A DNA stretch of 50,000 nt from Chrysomallon squamiferum. Lineage: Eukaryota > Mollusca > Gastropoda > Neomphalida > Peltospiridae. Shown here piece by piece: positions 21,900-32,799 of the stretch (the first letter of the stretch is position 1; each line of letters starts with the position of its first letter). The stretch is taken from contig CM022668.1 in NCBI GenBank assembly GCA_012295275.1, positions 7,886,818 to 7,936,817 on the forward strand, given 5' to 3'. The notes below the pieces were generated by a model, which did not search any database, was not told where the DNA came from, and saw nothing but the letters and a program-made list of their open reading frames with translations. The position numbers and the translations under genes are program-made.

Positions 21900-22615
21900 G
21901 AGGATGTGTGTGTAGTATATATATGTATGTGTGTGTGTGTGTGTAGTATATATATGTGTGTGTGTGTGTAGTATATATGTGTATGTGGGTTATTGTGTAT
22001 GTAGTATATATATGTGTATGTGGGTGATTGTGAGTATAGTATATATGTGTATGTGGGTGATTGTGTATGTAGTATATATATGTATGTGTGTGTGTGTGTA
22101 GTATATATGTGTATGTGGATGATTGTGTGTATAGTATATATGTGTATGTGGATGATTGTGTGTGTGTGTGTGTGTAGTATATATGTATATGTGGATGATT
22201 ATTGTGTGTAGTATATATATATGTGTGTGTGTGGGTGTATATATGTGTGTGTGGGTGATTGTGTATGTAGTATATATGTGTATGTGGGTGATTGTGTATG
22301 TAGTATATATGTATGTGTGTGTATATGTAGTATATATGTGTATGTGGGTGATTATGTATGTAGTATATATATATGTATGTGTGTGTGTGTGTAGTATATA
22401 TGTGTATGTGGGTGATTGTGTATGTAGTATATATGTGTATGTGGGTGATTGTGTATGTAGTATATATGTGTATGTGGGTGATTGTGTGTGTAGTATATAT
22501 ATGTGTGTGTGTGAATGTGTAGTATATATGTGTATGTGGGTGATTATGTATGTAGTATATATATGTATGTGTGTGTATGTGTAGTATATATGTGTATGTG
22601 GGTGATTGTGTGCTG
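21900..22615. repeat. 33-bp minisatellite
   Basis: Around 20 units of about 33 bp built from tagtatatatgtgtatgtgg and gtgattgtgtatg. Shorter variants lack the gtgggtgatt block. Because 33 is divisible by three, frames stay open on both strands: 142 codons on plus (22156-22584) and 214 codons on minus (21990-22634), with an 11-residue His/Ile/Tyr/Thr period. Opposite-strand openness and GT/TA content argue for repeat, not gene. Confidence 0.93.
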
Positions 22616-22985
22616 TGGTGGGTGTATGAGTCAATGTATATGAGGATGTGAGTGTTGTGTGTGTGTAAATCTGTATGTCTCTGTGTGTTTATGAAAATAT
22701 ATATATTAACGACAGCGACAGTAACAGTAACTGAAGTGAAGTGGACACTAACAAGAACAACGACAACGAATACAAAAATATTAATAACAATTACAACACC
22801 GGCAAAACAAAACTACTACATCAACAGCAGCAACAGTAACAAAAATAATATAATAATAATAATAAAACAACAACAGTGTTACTAATAGTGGTAGTAACAA
22901 CGATGATGATGATTATTGCGACGACAAGGATTTAATGCAGCTACTCTCAGTAAAAGTGTTTTCGACTTTCAATTTTTTTTTAAAT
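22615..22985. repeat. GT-rich then AAC/AAT-rich degenerate DNA
   Basis: Ends of the GT-rich array, then ACA/AAC/AAT triplets at 22700-22875; no gene. Confidence 0.6.
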
Positions 22986-22992
22986 CTTTAAA

Positions 22993-23129
22993 TTTTTTTT
23001 TTTTTTTTTTTTTTCTTTTTTTTTTCCTTTTTCTTTTTCTGTCTTTTTTTTTTTTTTTTTTTTTGATTAGGAGATTTATTTATCTTTCTTTCTTTTTTCT
23101 TACTTTTTTCTTTATTTCTTTCTTTCCTC

Positions 23130-23161
<32 letters not shown>

Positions 23162-23162
23162 A
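22993..23162. repeat. Poly-T and (TTTC)n pyrimidine tract
   Basis: T-rich runs at 22993-23064, then TTTC repeats ending at 23162. Confidence 0.92.
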
Positions 23163-23184
23163 CATATTTATTTATTCATTGCAA

Positions 23185-23590
23185 ATAATCTATAGCCAGG
23201 CTTTCAAGAATATTTGACTAAACCACAGAAGCGAGAAACGCAAGCGAACCTGAAAGAGAATAAACTGGAAAACAAAACAATCAATAAACAATCTTTTACT
23301 TAATCACTCCGATTCCTTGTCACGTGACAACGGAAACGCTGACTCCATTTATTTTGTACCTTATTTTTTATCCGCTTTACTTACTTTCTTAAGCTGAAGA
23401 GTTGGAAGACGTCAGAAAACTCAATTATGAAATATCGCTTCCCGATTCTGTTTTGCGGCTGAGTTATTTATGAAACGAGGAAGTGTTTAGATCGATTAAT
23501 TCGTTTAAGCGAGATCACCGGGCCCACCGCGGCAGATAAATCTAGGAAATCGATTGCGCGCGCCATCTGTCCTATTAGCCAGAGTTACCT
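23185..23590. other. Low-repeat island with CLEAR-type E-box and CTCF-like core
   Basis: About 400 bp of non-repetitive DNA. GTCACGTGAC at 23319-23328 is a perfect 10-bp palindrome equal to the CLEAR/MITF-TFE E-box. The segment ends with gcgccatctgtc (23560-23571), identical to 2401-2412 and CTCF-like on the minus strand. No coding frame is evident. Candidate cis-regulatory DNA. Confidence 0.4.
23319..23328. promoter_or_regulatory. GTCACGTGAC E-box palindrome
   Basis: Exact match to the palindromic CLEAR-type E-box recognised by MITF/TFE bHLH-zip factors in vertebrates and by HLH-30 in nematodes. Occupancy here is inference. Confidence 0.45.
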
Positions 23591-23725
23591 TATCTTTTTT
23601 TTTTTTTTAATTTTTTTCTTTCTTTCTTTCTTTCTTTCTTTACTTACTTGTTTGGTTAATTATTTAAATTTTGATATAATCACATTCTTGACTTTTCTTT
23701 TCTTTTAATTTTTTTTTTTTATTTC
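23590..23725. repeat. T-rich (TTTC)n tract
   Basis: Poly-T and TTTC units at 23597-23642, T-rich to 23722. Confidence 0.88.
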
Positions 23726-23729
23726 TTAC

Positions 23730-23890
23730 TAATATCATTATTTTTCTCATCATCATAATCACGATCATGATCATCGATATCATCATCAACATCATCATCA
23801 CCACCATCACCACAATTATCACCACCGTTACTACCACCATCATAATCGTCATCATCATCATCATCATCATCTTCATCATTATTATTCTGT
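23730..23890. repeat. Degenerate (ATC)n tract
   Basis: ATC/ACC triplets; minus-strand Met- or Asp-rich frames are artefacts. Confidence 0.9.
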
Positions 23891-24405
23891 TGTTTTAGGT
23901 GGGCTTTTTTTGTGTTACTGTTGTTGCTGTTATTATTACTATTTGTTCTTGTTATCATTATTATCACTGTATTGTAGATTTGGTTCATTACAAATACTGT
24001 TGATATATATTGACCAAATCACAGTTTTATTACAGGTGTTAAACTTATAAATATCATTTTTAAAATATCTGCGGTTTAACGGATTGCGACATACCTTGTT
24101 GCTTTATTAGTGGTTATTTCAAGGGTGTACTGTAGCTGGTCATGCAGTAACACGATACACCAATTTGTTCTGTTTGTGCCGCTTGAGCGAGTAGGTTTCG
24201 TTTCTTCTTTCTTTTCTTTTATTCTCCTTCTTCTTTTATATATATATACACACATACAGACACACAGACATACACATACATCTTCTTTTTTTTCTTCTAA
24301 AACGACTTCAAAGAGAAAGGTCATATAACTAAGATTTAATCATTTGACGCTTAAGTCGTGTTTTGACTATGAAACCAGGTTCAAAATCTGGTGTTCTCAT
24401 TTATA
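23890..24405. other. Mostly unique DNA with a tRNA T-arm-like hairpin
   Basis: Contains short TTG and TTC-rich parts. At 24376-24392 ccagg-ttcaaaa-tctgg forms a 5-bp stem (one G-T pair) with a 7-nt loop starting TTCAA, the classic tRNA T-arm. No convincing D-arm was seen upstream, so it may be a truncated SINE remnant on the plus strand. Confidence 0.35.
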
Positions 24406-24625
24406 CATAGTGGTGGTAGCTGTAGTAGAAGTAATAATAGTATCAGGAGTAATAATAGTGATAGGAGTTGTCGAGTAGAGGTAGTAGTAGTAGTAGTAGC
24501 AGAAGCAATAAAAGCAGCAATAGTTATCCAGCAATAGTTTTAACAGTTGTTGTAGCAGAAATAGTAGTAGCAGATGTTGTTGTTACATTGGAAGTAGCAG
24601 TAGTAATTGTAGCTGTAATAATAGT
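24405..24625. repeat. Degenerate (TAG/GTA)n tract
   Basis: AGTAGTAG and AGCAGT triplets with interruptions. Confidence 0.85.
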
Positions 24626-24671
24626 GATCCATAGATAGACATATAAAGAGAGAGGATGAGAGAGAGAAAGT

Positions 24672-24805
<134 letters not shown>

Positions 24806-24839
24806 ATAAAAAAAGGAAAAAAAAAAAAAAAAATAACAC

Positions 24840-25160
24840 ACCGTCACTCGTAATTCACTAAAAACCGTCTTTGGCACATTTACAGTTATTGGCTCCGTTC
24901 CTCTTTTTTTAAATTTTATTTCAGTTAATTATGTGTCACGAAGGTAAAGCAAAACATTAATAAATTAACTGTCAGCAACAGAAACATAAACAAGAAAAAC
25001 ATTTAAAAATCATTATGTAAATAATAAAAACAAAACACTGTTCAACCCGCCCATGAAAAAGCAACTATAATTAATTATTTTGATGATAATTATGATGGTC
25101 ATAAAAAAACAGTGACAATAAAAAAAAATAATAATAATGTCAATTATAATTAGTTTTGAG
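24840..25160. other. AT-rich sequence, nothing recognised
   Basis: Some AAT/AAAT words; no gene. Confidence 0.45.
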
Positions 25161-25330
25161 ATGATGATGGTAATGATGATGGTAATGATGATGATGATGA
25201 TGATGATATCTATGATGAAATATGATCAAAGAAGAAAAGAATGTAACAAAAATAAATAAGTACATAAATAAATAAATAAATGTAACTGCTACTAATCATC
25301 ATCATCATCATCATCACAACAACAGCAACA
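25161..25330. repeat. (GAT)n, (AAAT)n and (ATC)n tracts
   Basis: GAT units at 25161-25208, AAAT at 25261-25281 and ATC at 25294-25315. Confidence 0.88.
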
Positions 25331-25585
25331 ACAATACCAAATCTGTTTTAAAATCCCACATCTAATTCTGCTAAAGGGTTTCTATTATGAGAATTTCCTT
25401 GTTCCAGAAATATCGTAAATTATGAGTAATTAAGTTGAATCATGTTGTGATGTCATGAAATGTCGCCACAGCCCATAAACAGCGTATCTAGTTACTTGAG
25501 CTAGACAAAAGTACAACGTGTAATATTCCACTTAACTGATTTCTTTCTGGGACAGGCGCATTATGAAAAGAAAGAGACAAACACG
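25330..25585. other. Unique AT-rich sequence
   Basis: No gene or clear motif recognised. Confidence 0.4.
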
Positions 25586-25660
25586 CCTTGGACGCATTTG
25601 GCTACGAAAACATATGTGTAAAAATTAATATCGAAAATGCATGTTGGTATAATTAAATTG
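25586..25660. repeat. 75-bp dispersed repeat, copy 1
   Basis: Matches 30493-30567 without indels at a constant offset of 4907 bp. Four mismatches were found by eye, all transitions. The shared block runs from cctt through gacgcatttggctacgaaaa to aattaaattg. The flanks do not match, so this is a dispersed element, not a segmental duplication. Confidence 0.88.
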
Positions 25661-25905
25661 TAAATAGATTTCGATCTAAGTGTCCTTTTATTATATAATA
25701 ATATGTTAATTATTCATAACATTTTATCGATTTCGTTTTAAAATGTATACTCTAATAACTGAGTATATTTTTATTTCTTATTTATGTAGAAAAACAATGA
25801 TTTTTTACAGAATGTAAAATATATTAGGTAGCGTAACATTGATTTACCTAATGGCATAAAAAAAATTAAAGATATATGGATAAACAGATAGATAGAGAGA
25901 TAAAT
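25660..25905. other. AT-rich sequence, nothing recognised
   Basis: No gene or motif recognised. Confidence 0.45.
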
Positions 25906-25906
25906 G

Positions 25907-26009
<103 letters not shown>

Positions 26010-26820
26010 CAGTAAACCGGACTATGGAACCTTCAACCTTCCAGTCCAGTAAGACAAACTGGATCATAGAGTTTCCTACACCAGCAAGGTACATATGTAC
26101 CTGACGTAACAATAACACATCTGGATAAAGGCAACATGATGTTCGCTATCCAACGTACCTTTATACAAATAAAGTGAATTATTGTATCTACAGTGCCAGT
26201 GAGATCCACTTTATACATGGTACTTTTGAGCCAGTGGAGAAGAATGAATCACGTTGGTTTTTGTACCATTGTTGTTTGCATTGTACTTTATACGTTTTAT
26301 TTGATGGATTGCGATACAGTGTATGGGAATCGGTTATAGTTAGATAAACTAAATAAAAATTAGCGATTAAATCATTTTGATTTTTTGAAATAACATTGCA
26401 CTATTAGAATCGGTTCACGGTCGAAGAACTGAGGCGGAGAGACCAATATTGATAAAGAAACATCTGCAACATCGAGATAACAACAAAACTTGTTTTTTCA
26501 ATCAATACGTAAGTTCCGCAGTGTGTTTTCTTTTTATTTGTTCAGTTTTATTACAACAGTCGTTTCAGCCTATGTTATTGTTGTTGTTATTACAAAAATA
26601 AAAATTCAGTTATTGATTCTATTGTTGTTGTAGCTGTCGTTGTTGTTGTCATAAAAACATCATCCGATACTGGAATTTAGTAATTTAAGTAGTGCTAGCA
26701 GTAGCTGGTGTTGTTGTGGTAGTTATAGTAGAAGTAGTAGTAATAATAACAATATTGATGTGTGTCTCGTTTGGTGTTTATGTGTATTGTTTATTATTCT
26801 TGGTGCTTCTAATTTGATGT
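26010..26820. other. Mostly unique sequence with TTG/TAG tracts
   Basis: 26010-26560 is non-repetitive with no gene recognised. GTT/TTG triplets occur at 26575-26650 and TAG/GTA triplets at 26690-26750. Confidence 0.4.
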
Positions 26821-26950
26821 GATGTGTGTGTGCGTGCGTGCGTGTGTCTGTATGTGTTTCTTGCAGTCTTTGTCCGTAGAGGTACTAGCACATTTTATAG
26901 GTTTTTAGAACGGATCTATATTCACTTTGAACATTTTTTTATTATTTACT

Positions 26951-26952
<2 letters not shown>

Positions 26953-26991
<39 letters not shown>
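26953..26991. repeat. (TG)n microsatellite
   Basis: About 19 TG units; a shorter degenerate GT/GC run lies at 26820-26860. Confidence 0.95.
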
Positions 26992-26993
<2 letters not shown>

Positions 26994-26994
26994 T

Positions 26995-27360
26995 TGTCTG
27001 CGTATAAATAAGGCGTATAAGAAGATATATATCCATTTTATTGAAATATGCCTGTCAGTAACATAATCTGAATTTTCTTATTTATTTTAAAAGTGCAATT
27101 AAAGGACTAATTGCTGTATGCAGATGCGAGTAACCCATGTGGATATTTTTAAAAAAGAGTACACATCAGCTGGTGTAATTAAAGCTTGCTGACCCATTTC
27201 TAGTCATTGTTTCTTTTCTTCTTTTAAAAAAAAAAACGTGATGCATTTTCTACTTTTTTTTTTTTATGGAAAACTGTAACAATAAATGAGCTCTATGTCA
27301 TTTCGTGGAATCCCAAGGGCATTTTAACACGGTGAAACATTAAAAATCCTTCATTTGACA
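26995..27360. other. AT-rich sequence, nothing recognised
   Basis: Short poly-A at 27226-27236 and poly-T at 27255-27265; no gene. Confidence 0.45.
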
Positions 27361-27379
27361 CACAAACAGAACGAAAATG

Positions 27380-27700
27380 AAAAACAAACGCGGTAATTGA
27401 TTCGCGAAAAGGAATGCACTTTTGTATCCCAGATTTATGACCGGTTCCCTGGAATAAACTGCGCCATTAATGAACCGAATGACAGTGCACGATGCAAACA
27501 TGACCTAATATCGGTTAATGGCCTCTTATTTCCGGTAATGAGGATACGTTCAAAGTTTTTAATTCTGTCGTCTGCCGACAGCATCCTTTTTAATCGACTG
27601 CTTCATCAATTATTTGAGAGCTTAACGCCAAGACTGTTAATGTGTGAGAATTCTGCTGCAGTTATCAGCAGATACTCTTGTTAAAAACACGAATTGATTT
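27380..27700. other. Low-repeat island rich in homeodomain-type cores
   Basis: 320 bp without simple repeats. It contains gcggtaattgattcgcg (27390-27406), ccattaatgaaccgaatgac (27463-27482), tcggttaatggcc and ccggtaatgagg. It is open on the plus strand for 95 codons (27397-27684), but only from a TTG and without a plausible upstream start or splice context. I favour non-coding regulatory DNA over an exon. Confidence 0.4.
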
Positions 27701-27748
27701 TAGACTCCGATTATTATTTTTAAAAATACAGTGGAAAGAGAGATATTT

Positions 27749-27799
27749 CATATCGATCGCAGGACTGCAAAATATGGTCTTTCTCTCTCTTTCCTCATC

Positions 27800-27849
<50 letters not shown>

Positions 27850-27900
27850 GTTTAAAGAAAAAAAAACATATCGATCCTAAGACTGCAAAATATTGTGTTT
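27749..27900. repeat. Diverged 34-bp direct repeats flanking (AAT)n
   Basis: The block catatcgatc...actgcaaaatat occurs at 27749-27782 and 27867-27900 (offset 118) with a few mismatches. Between them lies (AAT)n at 27800-27848. Confidence 0.8.
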
Positions 27901-27914
27901 TTCTCTCGTTTTTG

Positions 27915-28095
27915 TCAGAGTGTTTTTTTCTCGAATAATCCATAAGGAAAAAGACATGGAAAAAATTTAGTAAGGGAAAAAAATAGGAAGAGGAAATGCT
28001 GGTTAAATAGAAAGGTTTTTTTGGTTGGGAGGGAGCTTTTCTCTATAGGCTTTTCCTCAAGGGATAGGTAGGAATTTTCTTTTTCACCTTGTTGT
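27915..28095. other. AT-rich sequence, nothing recognised
   Basis: No gene seen. Confidence 0.4.
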
Positions 28096-28127
28096 TATTA
28101 CTATCAATATGATTATGTTGTTGTTGT

Positions 28128-28176
<49 letters not shown>

Positions 28177-28320
28177 GCTACTGTTATTATTATTATTTAT
28201 ATTATTATTATTATTATTATTATTTTATTTTATTATTATTTTTTTTTTATTATTATTGTCGTTGTTATTCCTATCAATATCATTATGTTATTGTTGTTGT
28301 TGTTGTTGTTGTTATAATGT
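28096..28320. repeat. (TAC)n-(TTA)n block inside a direct repeat
   Basis: TAC units at 28128-28176 and TTA units at 28183-28260 lie between two copies of ctatcaatatgattatgtt-like DNA (28101 and 28271), each followed by TTG units. Confidence 0.88.
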
Positions 28321-28465
28321 TTGTTGTACTTGTTGTGGCCTAGCTGATGTCATCACTTTTATAACTGAAATAAACGAACCAACTCATACTATACACTCAC
28401 AACATGATATTAAATAACATAGGTTTCGTTTTAATATGCTAGATATTATCATCATTGTTATCCGC

Positions 28466-28511
28466 ATAACAATCATTTCATCAGTATTATAACAATCATT
28501 TCATCAGTCTG
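28466..28511. repeat. 23-bp tandem duplication
   Basis: ataacaatcatttcatcagt occurs at 28466-28485 and 28489-28508, period 23. Confidence 0.9.
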
Positions 28512-28860
28512 CATGCAGACGATGAAAAACGAACAATGCCCATGCGGAACTAATGCGGTTTTCATTCCTCGTTGTAACCATAAAAAATAATAATGATACA
28601 GCATATTACGAAGATACAGTAAAATTGATTGGGTCGTTTTAATAAATGGTGTGTACAACGTGTCAAGCGAAATATGCTTTAATTTGCTGCATTTTTGAAA
28701 TTCCACAGCTGCTGTCGTTGAGTTGTGCGAGGATCTGTTTTGGGTTATTAATATTAAATTCACAGACAATGAGAAAAAGACACGCCTGAGTGACTCCCTT
28801 TGACTGTGTGTAATACAAATATATATGTAAATTTAGGCGTGGTCTCTTTACCCTCAGTGC
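28511..28860. other. Unique AT-rich sequence
   Basis: No gene recognised; the 98-codon minus-strand frame at 28473-28769 matches no family I know. Confidence 0.35.
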
Positions 28861-28861
28861 A

Positions 28862-29120
28862 TTACTATTATTATTATTATTATTATTGTTGTTGTTGTTG
28901 CTGCTGTTGCCATTGTTGTACATTTATTTATGTAATTTTATTCGTTTTATTTTTGATTTGTGTTTGCTGTTGTTGTGTTTGTTATTAATATTTTTTTCGT
29001 TTTGTTTGTTTGTTGTTGTTTCTTTTTCCTTCTTCTTTGTTTTTTTTTTTCTTTTTCTTTCTGTTTCTTTTTTGTATATTCTGTTAGTTGTGATTTTTGT
29101 TTTATTTTATATCACTGGCA
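28862..29120. repeat. (TTA)n-(TTG)n and T-rich tract
   Basis: TTA units at 28863-28887, TTG/CTG units to 28920, then T-rich low-complexity DNA. Confidence 0.88.
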
Positions 29121-29195
29121 CCCTTATTTTTAGTCTCTTATCATTTTGTTCTTATTTTACCTTCTAACTTCATTTTAATTAGATGAATTAATGTG

Positions 29196-29237
29196 TGAAT
29201 GAATGAACGAACTGAACGAACGAACGAACGAATGAAT
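29196..29237. repeat. (GAAC/GAAT)n tetranucleotide repeat
   Basis: About ten GAAY units. Confidence 0.88.
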
Positions 29238-29239
29238 AT

Positions 29240-29585
29240 TTGCTTAGTGTCAGTCAAGGATATTTCAATACAAACAGATATTAAATATTACTGTAATAAC
29301 AGTTAATCTTTCAGTTCACTGTAGTTTACATTCGAAGCTCGAAACTTAATAATCATTGATACAATTTTATTGTTCCCAGTTACAACTACTACTACTGCTA
29401 CTGAATTCTGATATGTACTAAACATCTGATTTTATTACACGTGTTTTTCACGTGAGAATTAAAACAGGTGACTGTTGACAAAGGAACACTTGTGAACAAC
29501 GATCGTTCATTCGTTCATTCTGTTGCTTCGCCTTGTCAAACCTGTCATCCAACAATTACACACAAAATAAAAACTGCTGAACGTA
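29240..29585. other. Unique AT-rich sequence
   Basis: CTA triplets near 29385-29402 and an acgtgtttttcacgt inverted repeat near 29438-29452; no gene. Confidence 0.4.
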
Positions 29586-30200
29586 AAAAAAAAAAAAAAA
29601 AAGAAGATAGACACTGATGGAGGACTATTCCCTACAGCATCCCAGCCCGTCTGAACGCGATGCAGTGACTGAACCCATTGTGTCGTCGTGCAGTTGTTGC
29701 TGTTGTTTTCTACGATACCGACGCCCTGCCACATCTGCGACGTGCAACACGTTGGCAGCAACGACGCACGCCCTTGAAACAAATCAACGGAGCGTTTATT
29801 TGTGTTTACACCGGTTTCACTTGTTTATTTAAATGCATTAGAACAAAAGGAAGGCGTCTGATGAAGTTCACTGAACTCCGCGGTGTCTCTGTCTAATTAC
29901 ACCTGACAACTCGTGCAGCAGGAAATCTGCGGCTGCGGAATTCACGCTCAGTGAGACACGTGCAGATGAAATCACTGGATGGGAACAAAGGGAATATCAT
30001 TAAAAATGTGAAACTATCTGTCTACGATTTGAACAAAAAAGTATCATGTTCTAAAATACATGCCAGGATATTCGTTCCTAAACAAACACACTAACCAGTG
30101 CCAAATATTAATTCACGCAAAAATGACGTAAGACAAAGAACGGCGGTCTTTGTGGAAAGCGATGATTTCCCTTGATTGTTGAGCAACTTTTGTTGGCTGA
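29585..30200. other. Poly-A followed by a low-repeat island
   Basis: Poly-A at 29585-29602, then about 580 bp of unique, CpG-containing DNA. Two overlapping plus-strand frames (71 and 72 codons, about 29617-29896) and a minus-strand frame exist; none shows a domain and they conflict. I leave it as non-coding. Confidence 0.35.
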
Positions 30201-30224
30201 ATACTGTCCTATGTGTATAAATGT

Positions 30225-30400
30225 ATATATATGTATGTATGTATGTTTATAAGTCCTGCGAGTGAATATTGTCTCTGTGCAGAGTCTAATCAGTCCTAAT
30301 ATAACAGATACTCACTGTTAAATACATGCAAGCATACATACATACATATGTACATACGTACGTACATACGTACGTACATACATACATACACACATACATA
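30225..30400. repeat. (ATGT)n / (ACAT)n with ACGT palindromes
   Basis: ATGT units at 30229-30247; ACAT/ACGT units at 30333-30400 with repeated tacgta palindromes. Confidence 0.88.
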
Positions 30401-30439
30401 ACTTGACTAAACTGTAAACAGACCATTGCAAATATTTAT

Positions 30440-30567
30440 TCAGTATCATTCTGACGCTCTAACCACTAGGCTACTCCTTTCTCCTGAATATACCTTAGAC
30501 GCATTTGGCTACGAAAACATATGTGTAAAAATTAATATCGAAAATGTATATTGATATAATTAAATTG
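30440..30567 (-). repeat. Candidate SINE: tRNA-like head plus 75-bp dispersed repeat
   Basis: On the minus strand the element reads from the 75-bp block (plus 30493-30567) into a short linker and then tagcctagtggttagagcgt (plus 30453-30472), an excellent pol III A box/D-arm. No B box was found. The 75-bp block is shared with 25586-25660, where the tRNA-like part is missing, so the two parts may be separable or only adjacent by chance. Confidence 0.5.
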
Positions 30568-32795
30568 CTGTCTGTATCTGTGTGTGTTAGTCTGTGTATT
30601 AACACGACTGTCTTTCTGTACTTCTGTCTGTATCTGTGTGTGTTAGTCTGTGTATTAACACGACTGTCTTTCTGACCATCTGTCTGTATCTGTGTGTGTT
30701 AGTCTGTGTATTAACACGACTGTCTTTCTGTACTTCTGTCTGTATCTGTGTGTGTTAGTCTGTGTATTAACACGACTGTCTTTCTGTACTTCTGTCTGTA
30801 TCTGTGTGTGTTAGTCTGTGTGTGTGTTAGTCTGTCTTTGTAATTAACACCATCTGTCTGTATCTGTGTGTGTTAGTCTGTGTATTAACACGACTGTCTT
30901 TCTGACCATCTGTCTGTATCTGTGTGTGTTAGTCTGTGTATTAACACGACTGTCTTTCTGTACTTCTGTCTGTATCTGTGTGTGTTAGTCTGTGTATTAA
31001 CACGACTGTCTTTCTGACCATCTGTCTGTATCTGTGTGTGTTAGTCTGTGTATTAACACGACTGTCTTTCTGACCATCTGTCTGTATCTGTGTGTGTTAG
31101 TCTGTGTATTAACACGACTGTCTTTCTGTACTTCTGTCTGTATCTGTGTGTGTTAGTCTGTGTATTAACACGACTGTCTTTCTGTACTTCTGTCTGTATC
31201 TGTGTGTGTTAGTCTGTGTATTAACACGACTGTGTCTCTGTCTGTATCTGTCTGTCTGTGTGTTAGTCTGTATTAACACGACTGTCTTTCTGACCATCTG
31301 TCTGTATCTGTGTGTGTTAGTCTGTGTATTAACACGACTGTCTTTCTGACCATCTGTCTGTATCTGTGTGTGTTAGTCTGTGTATTAACACGACTGTCTT
31401 TCTGTACCTCTGTCTGTATCTGTGTGTGTTAGTCTGTGTATTAACACGACTGTCTTTCTGTACTTCTGTCTGTATCTGTGTGTGTTAGTCTGTGTATTAA
31501 CACGACTGTCTTTCTGTACTTCTGTCTGTATCTGTGTGTGTTAGTCTGTGTATTAACACGACTGTCTTTCTGTACCATCTGTCTGTATCTGTGTGTGTTA
31601 GTCTGTGTATTAACACGACTGTCTTTCTGTACCTCTGTCTGTATCTGTGTGTGTTAGTCTGTGTATTAACACGACTGTCTTTCTGACCATCTGTCTGTAT
31701 CTGTGTGTGTTAGTCTGTGTATTAACACGACTGTCTTTCTGACCATCTGTCTGTATCTGTGTGTGTTAGTCTGTGTATTAACACGACTGTCTTTCTGTAC
31801 CATCTGTCTGTATCTGTGTGTGTTGTTAGTAACACGACTGTGTGTATTTATCTGTGTGTGTTAGTCTGTGTATTAACACGACTGTCTTTCTGTACTTCTG
31901 TCTGTATCTGTGTGTGTTAGTCTGTGTATTAACACGACTGTCTTTCTGACCATCTGTCTGTATCTGTGTGTGTTAGTCTGTGTATTAACACGACTGTCTT
32001 TCTGACCATCTGTCTGTCTGTATCTGTGTGTGTTAGTCTGTGTATAACACGACTGTGTGTGTCTGTATCTGTGTGTGTCTGTGTATTAACACGACTGTCT
32101 TTCTGTACCTTCTGTCTGTATCTGTGTGTGTTAGTCTGTGTATTAACACGACTGTCTTTCTGACCATCTGTCTGTATCTGTGTGTGTTAGTCTGTGTATT
32201 AACACGACTGTCTTTCTGACTGTCTGTATCTGTGTGTGTTAGTCTGTCTGTATCTGTCTGTATCTGTGTGTGTTAGTCTGTGTATTAACACGACTGTCTT
32301 TTTGTCTGTATCTGTCTGTCTGTGTATAACACGACTGTGTGTGTGTCTTAGTCTGTGTATTAACACGACTGTCTTTCTGACCATCTGTCTGTATCTGTGT
32401 GTTAGTCTGTGTGACCTTCTGTCTGTGTTAGTCTGTGTATTAACACGACTGTATTAACACGACTGTCTTTCTGACCATCTGTCTGTATCTGTGTGTGTTA
32501 GTCTGTGTATTAACACGACTGTCTTTCTGTACTTCTGTCTGTATCTGTGTGTGTTAGTCTGTGTATTAACACGACTGTCTTTCTGTACCTTCTGTCTGTA
32601 TCTGTGTGTGTTAGTCTGTGTATTAACACGACTGTCTTTCTGACCATCTGTCTGTATCTGTGTGTGTTAGTCTGTGTATTAACACGACTGTCTTTCTGTA
32701 CTTCTGTCTGTATCTGTGTGTGTTAGTCTGTGTATTAACACGACTGTCTTTCTGTACTTCTGTCTGTTAGACTGAATTAGTACGACTGTCTGTCT
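30566..32795. repeat. 56-bp minisatellite, about 2.2 kb
   Basis: Some 35-40 tandem units, mostly 56 bp, made of ctgtctgtatctgtgtgtg, ttagtctgtgtattaacac and gactgtctttct plus a variable tail. Two main tail types alternate irregularly, gtactt and gaccat, with minor gtacct forms and some deleted units (near 30820, 31235, 31825, 32045, 32220-32440). Each unit holds GTGTTA...TAACAC arms around a 10-nt loop. All frames here are artefacts. Confidence 0.96.
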
Positions 32796-32799
32796 GTTG

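Noticed and set aside
21990-22634. 214-codon minus-strand frame with 11-residue repeats
   Set aside because: Produced by the 33-bp GT/TA minisatellite, with an overlapping open frame on the other strand.
27397-27684. 95-codon plus-strand frame with protein-like composition
   Set aside because: It begins at a TTG, has no in-frame ATG until about 27538, and lacks plausible splice context or a known domain. Regulatory DNA is the simpler reading, though an exon is not excluded.
29617-29896. Two overlapping Cys/Arg-rich plus-strand frames
   Set aside because: They conflict with each other and with a minus-strand frame; the Cys run comes from TGT/TGC triplets.
30566-32795. Possible CRISPR array (regular repeats with variable tails)
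   Set aside because: There are no unique spacers: the variable part has only a few recurrent forms, and the genome is clearly eukaryotic in style. It is a minisatellite.
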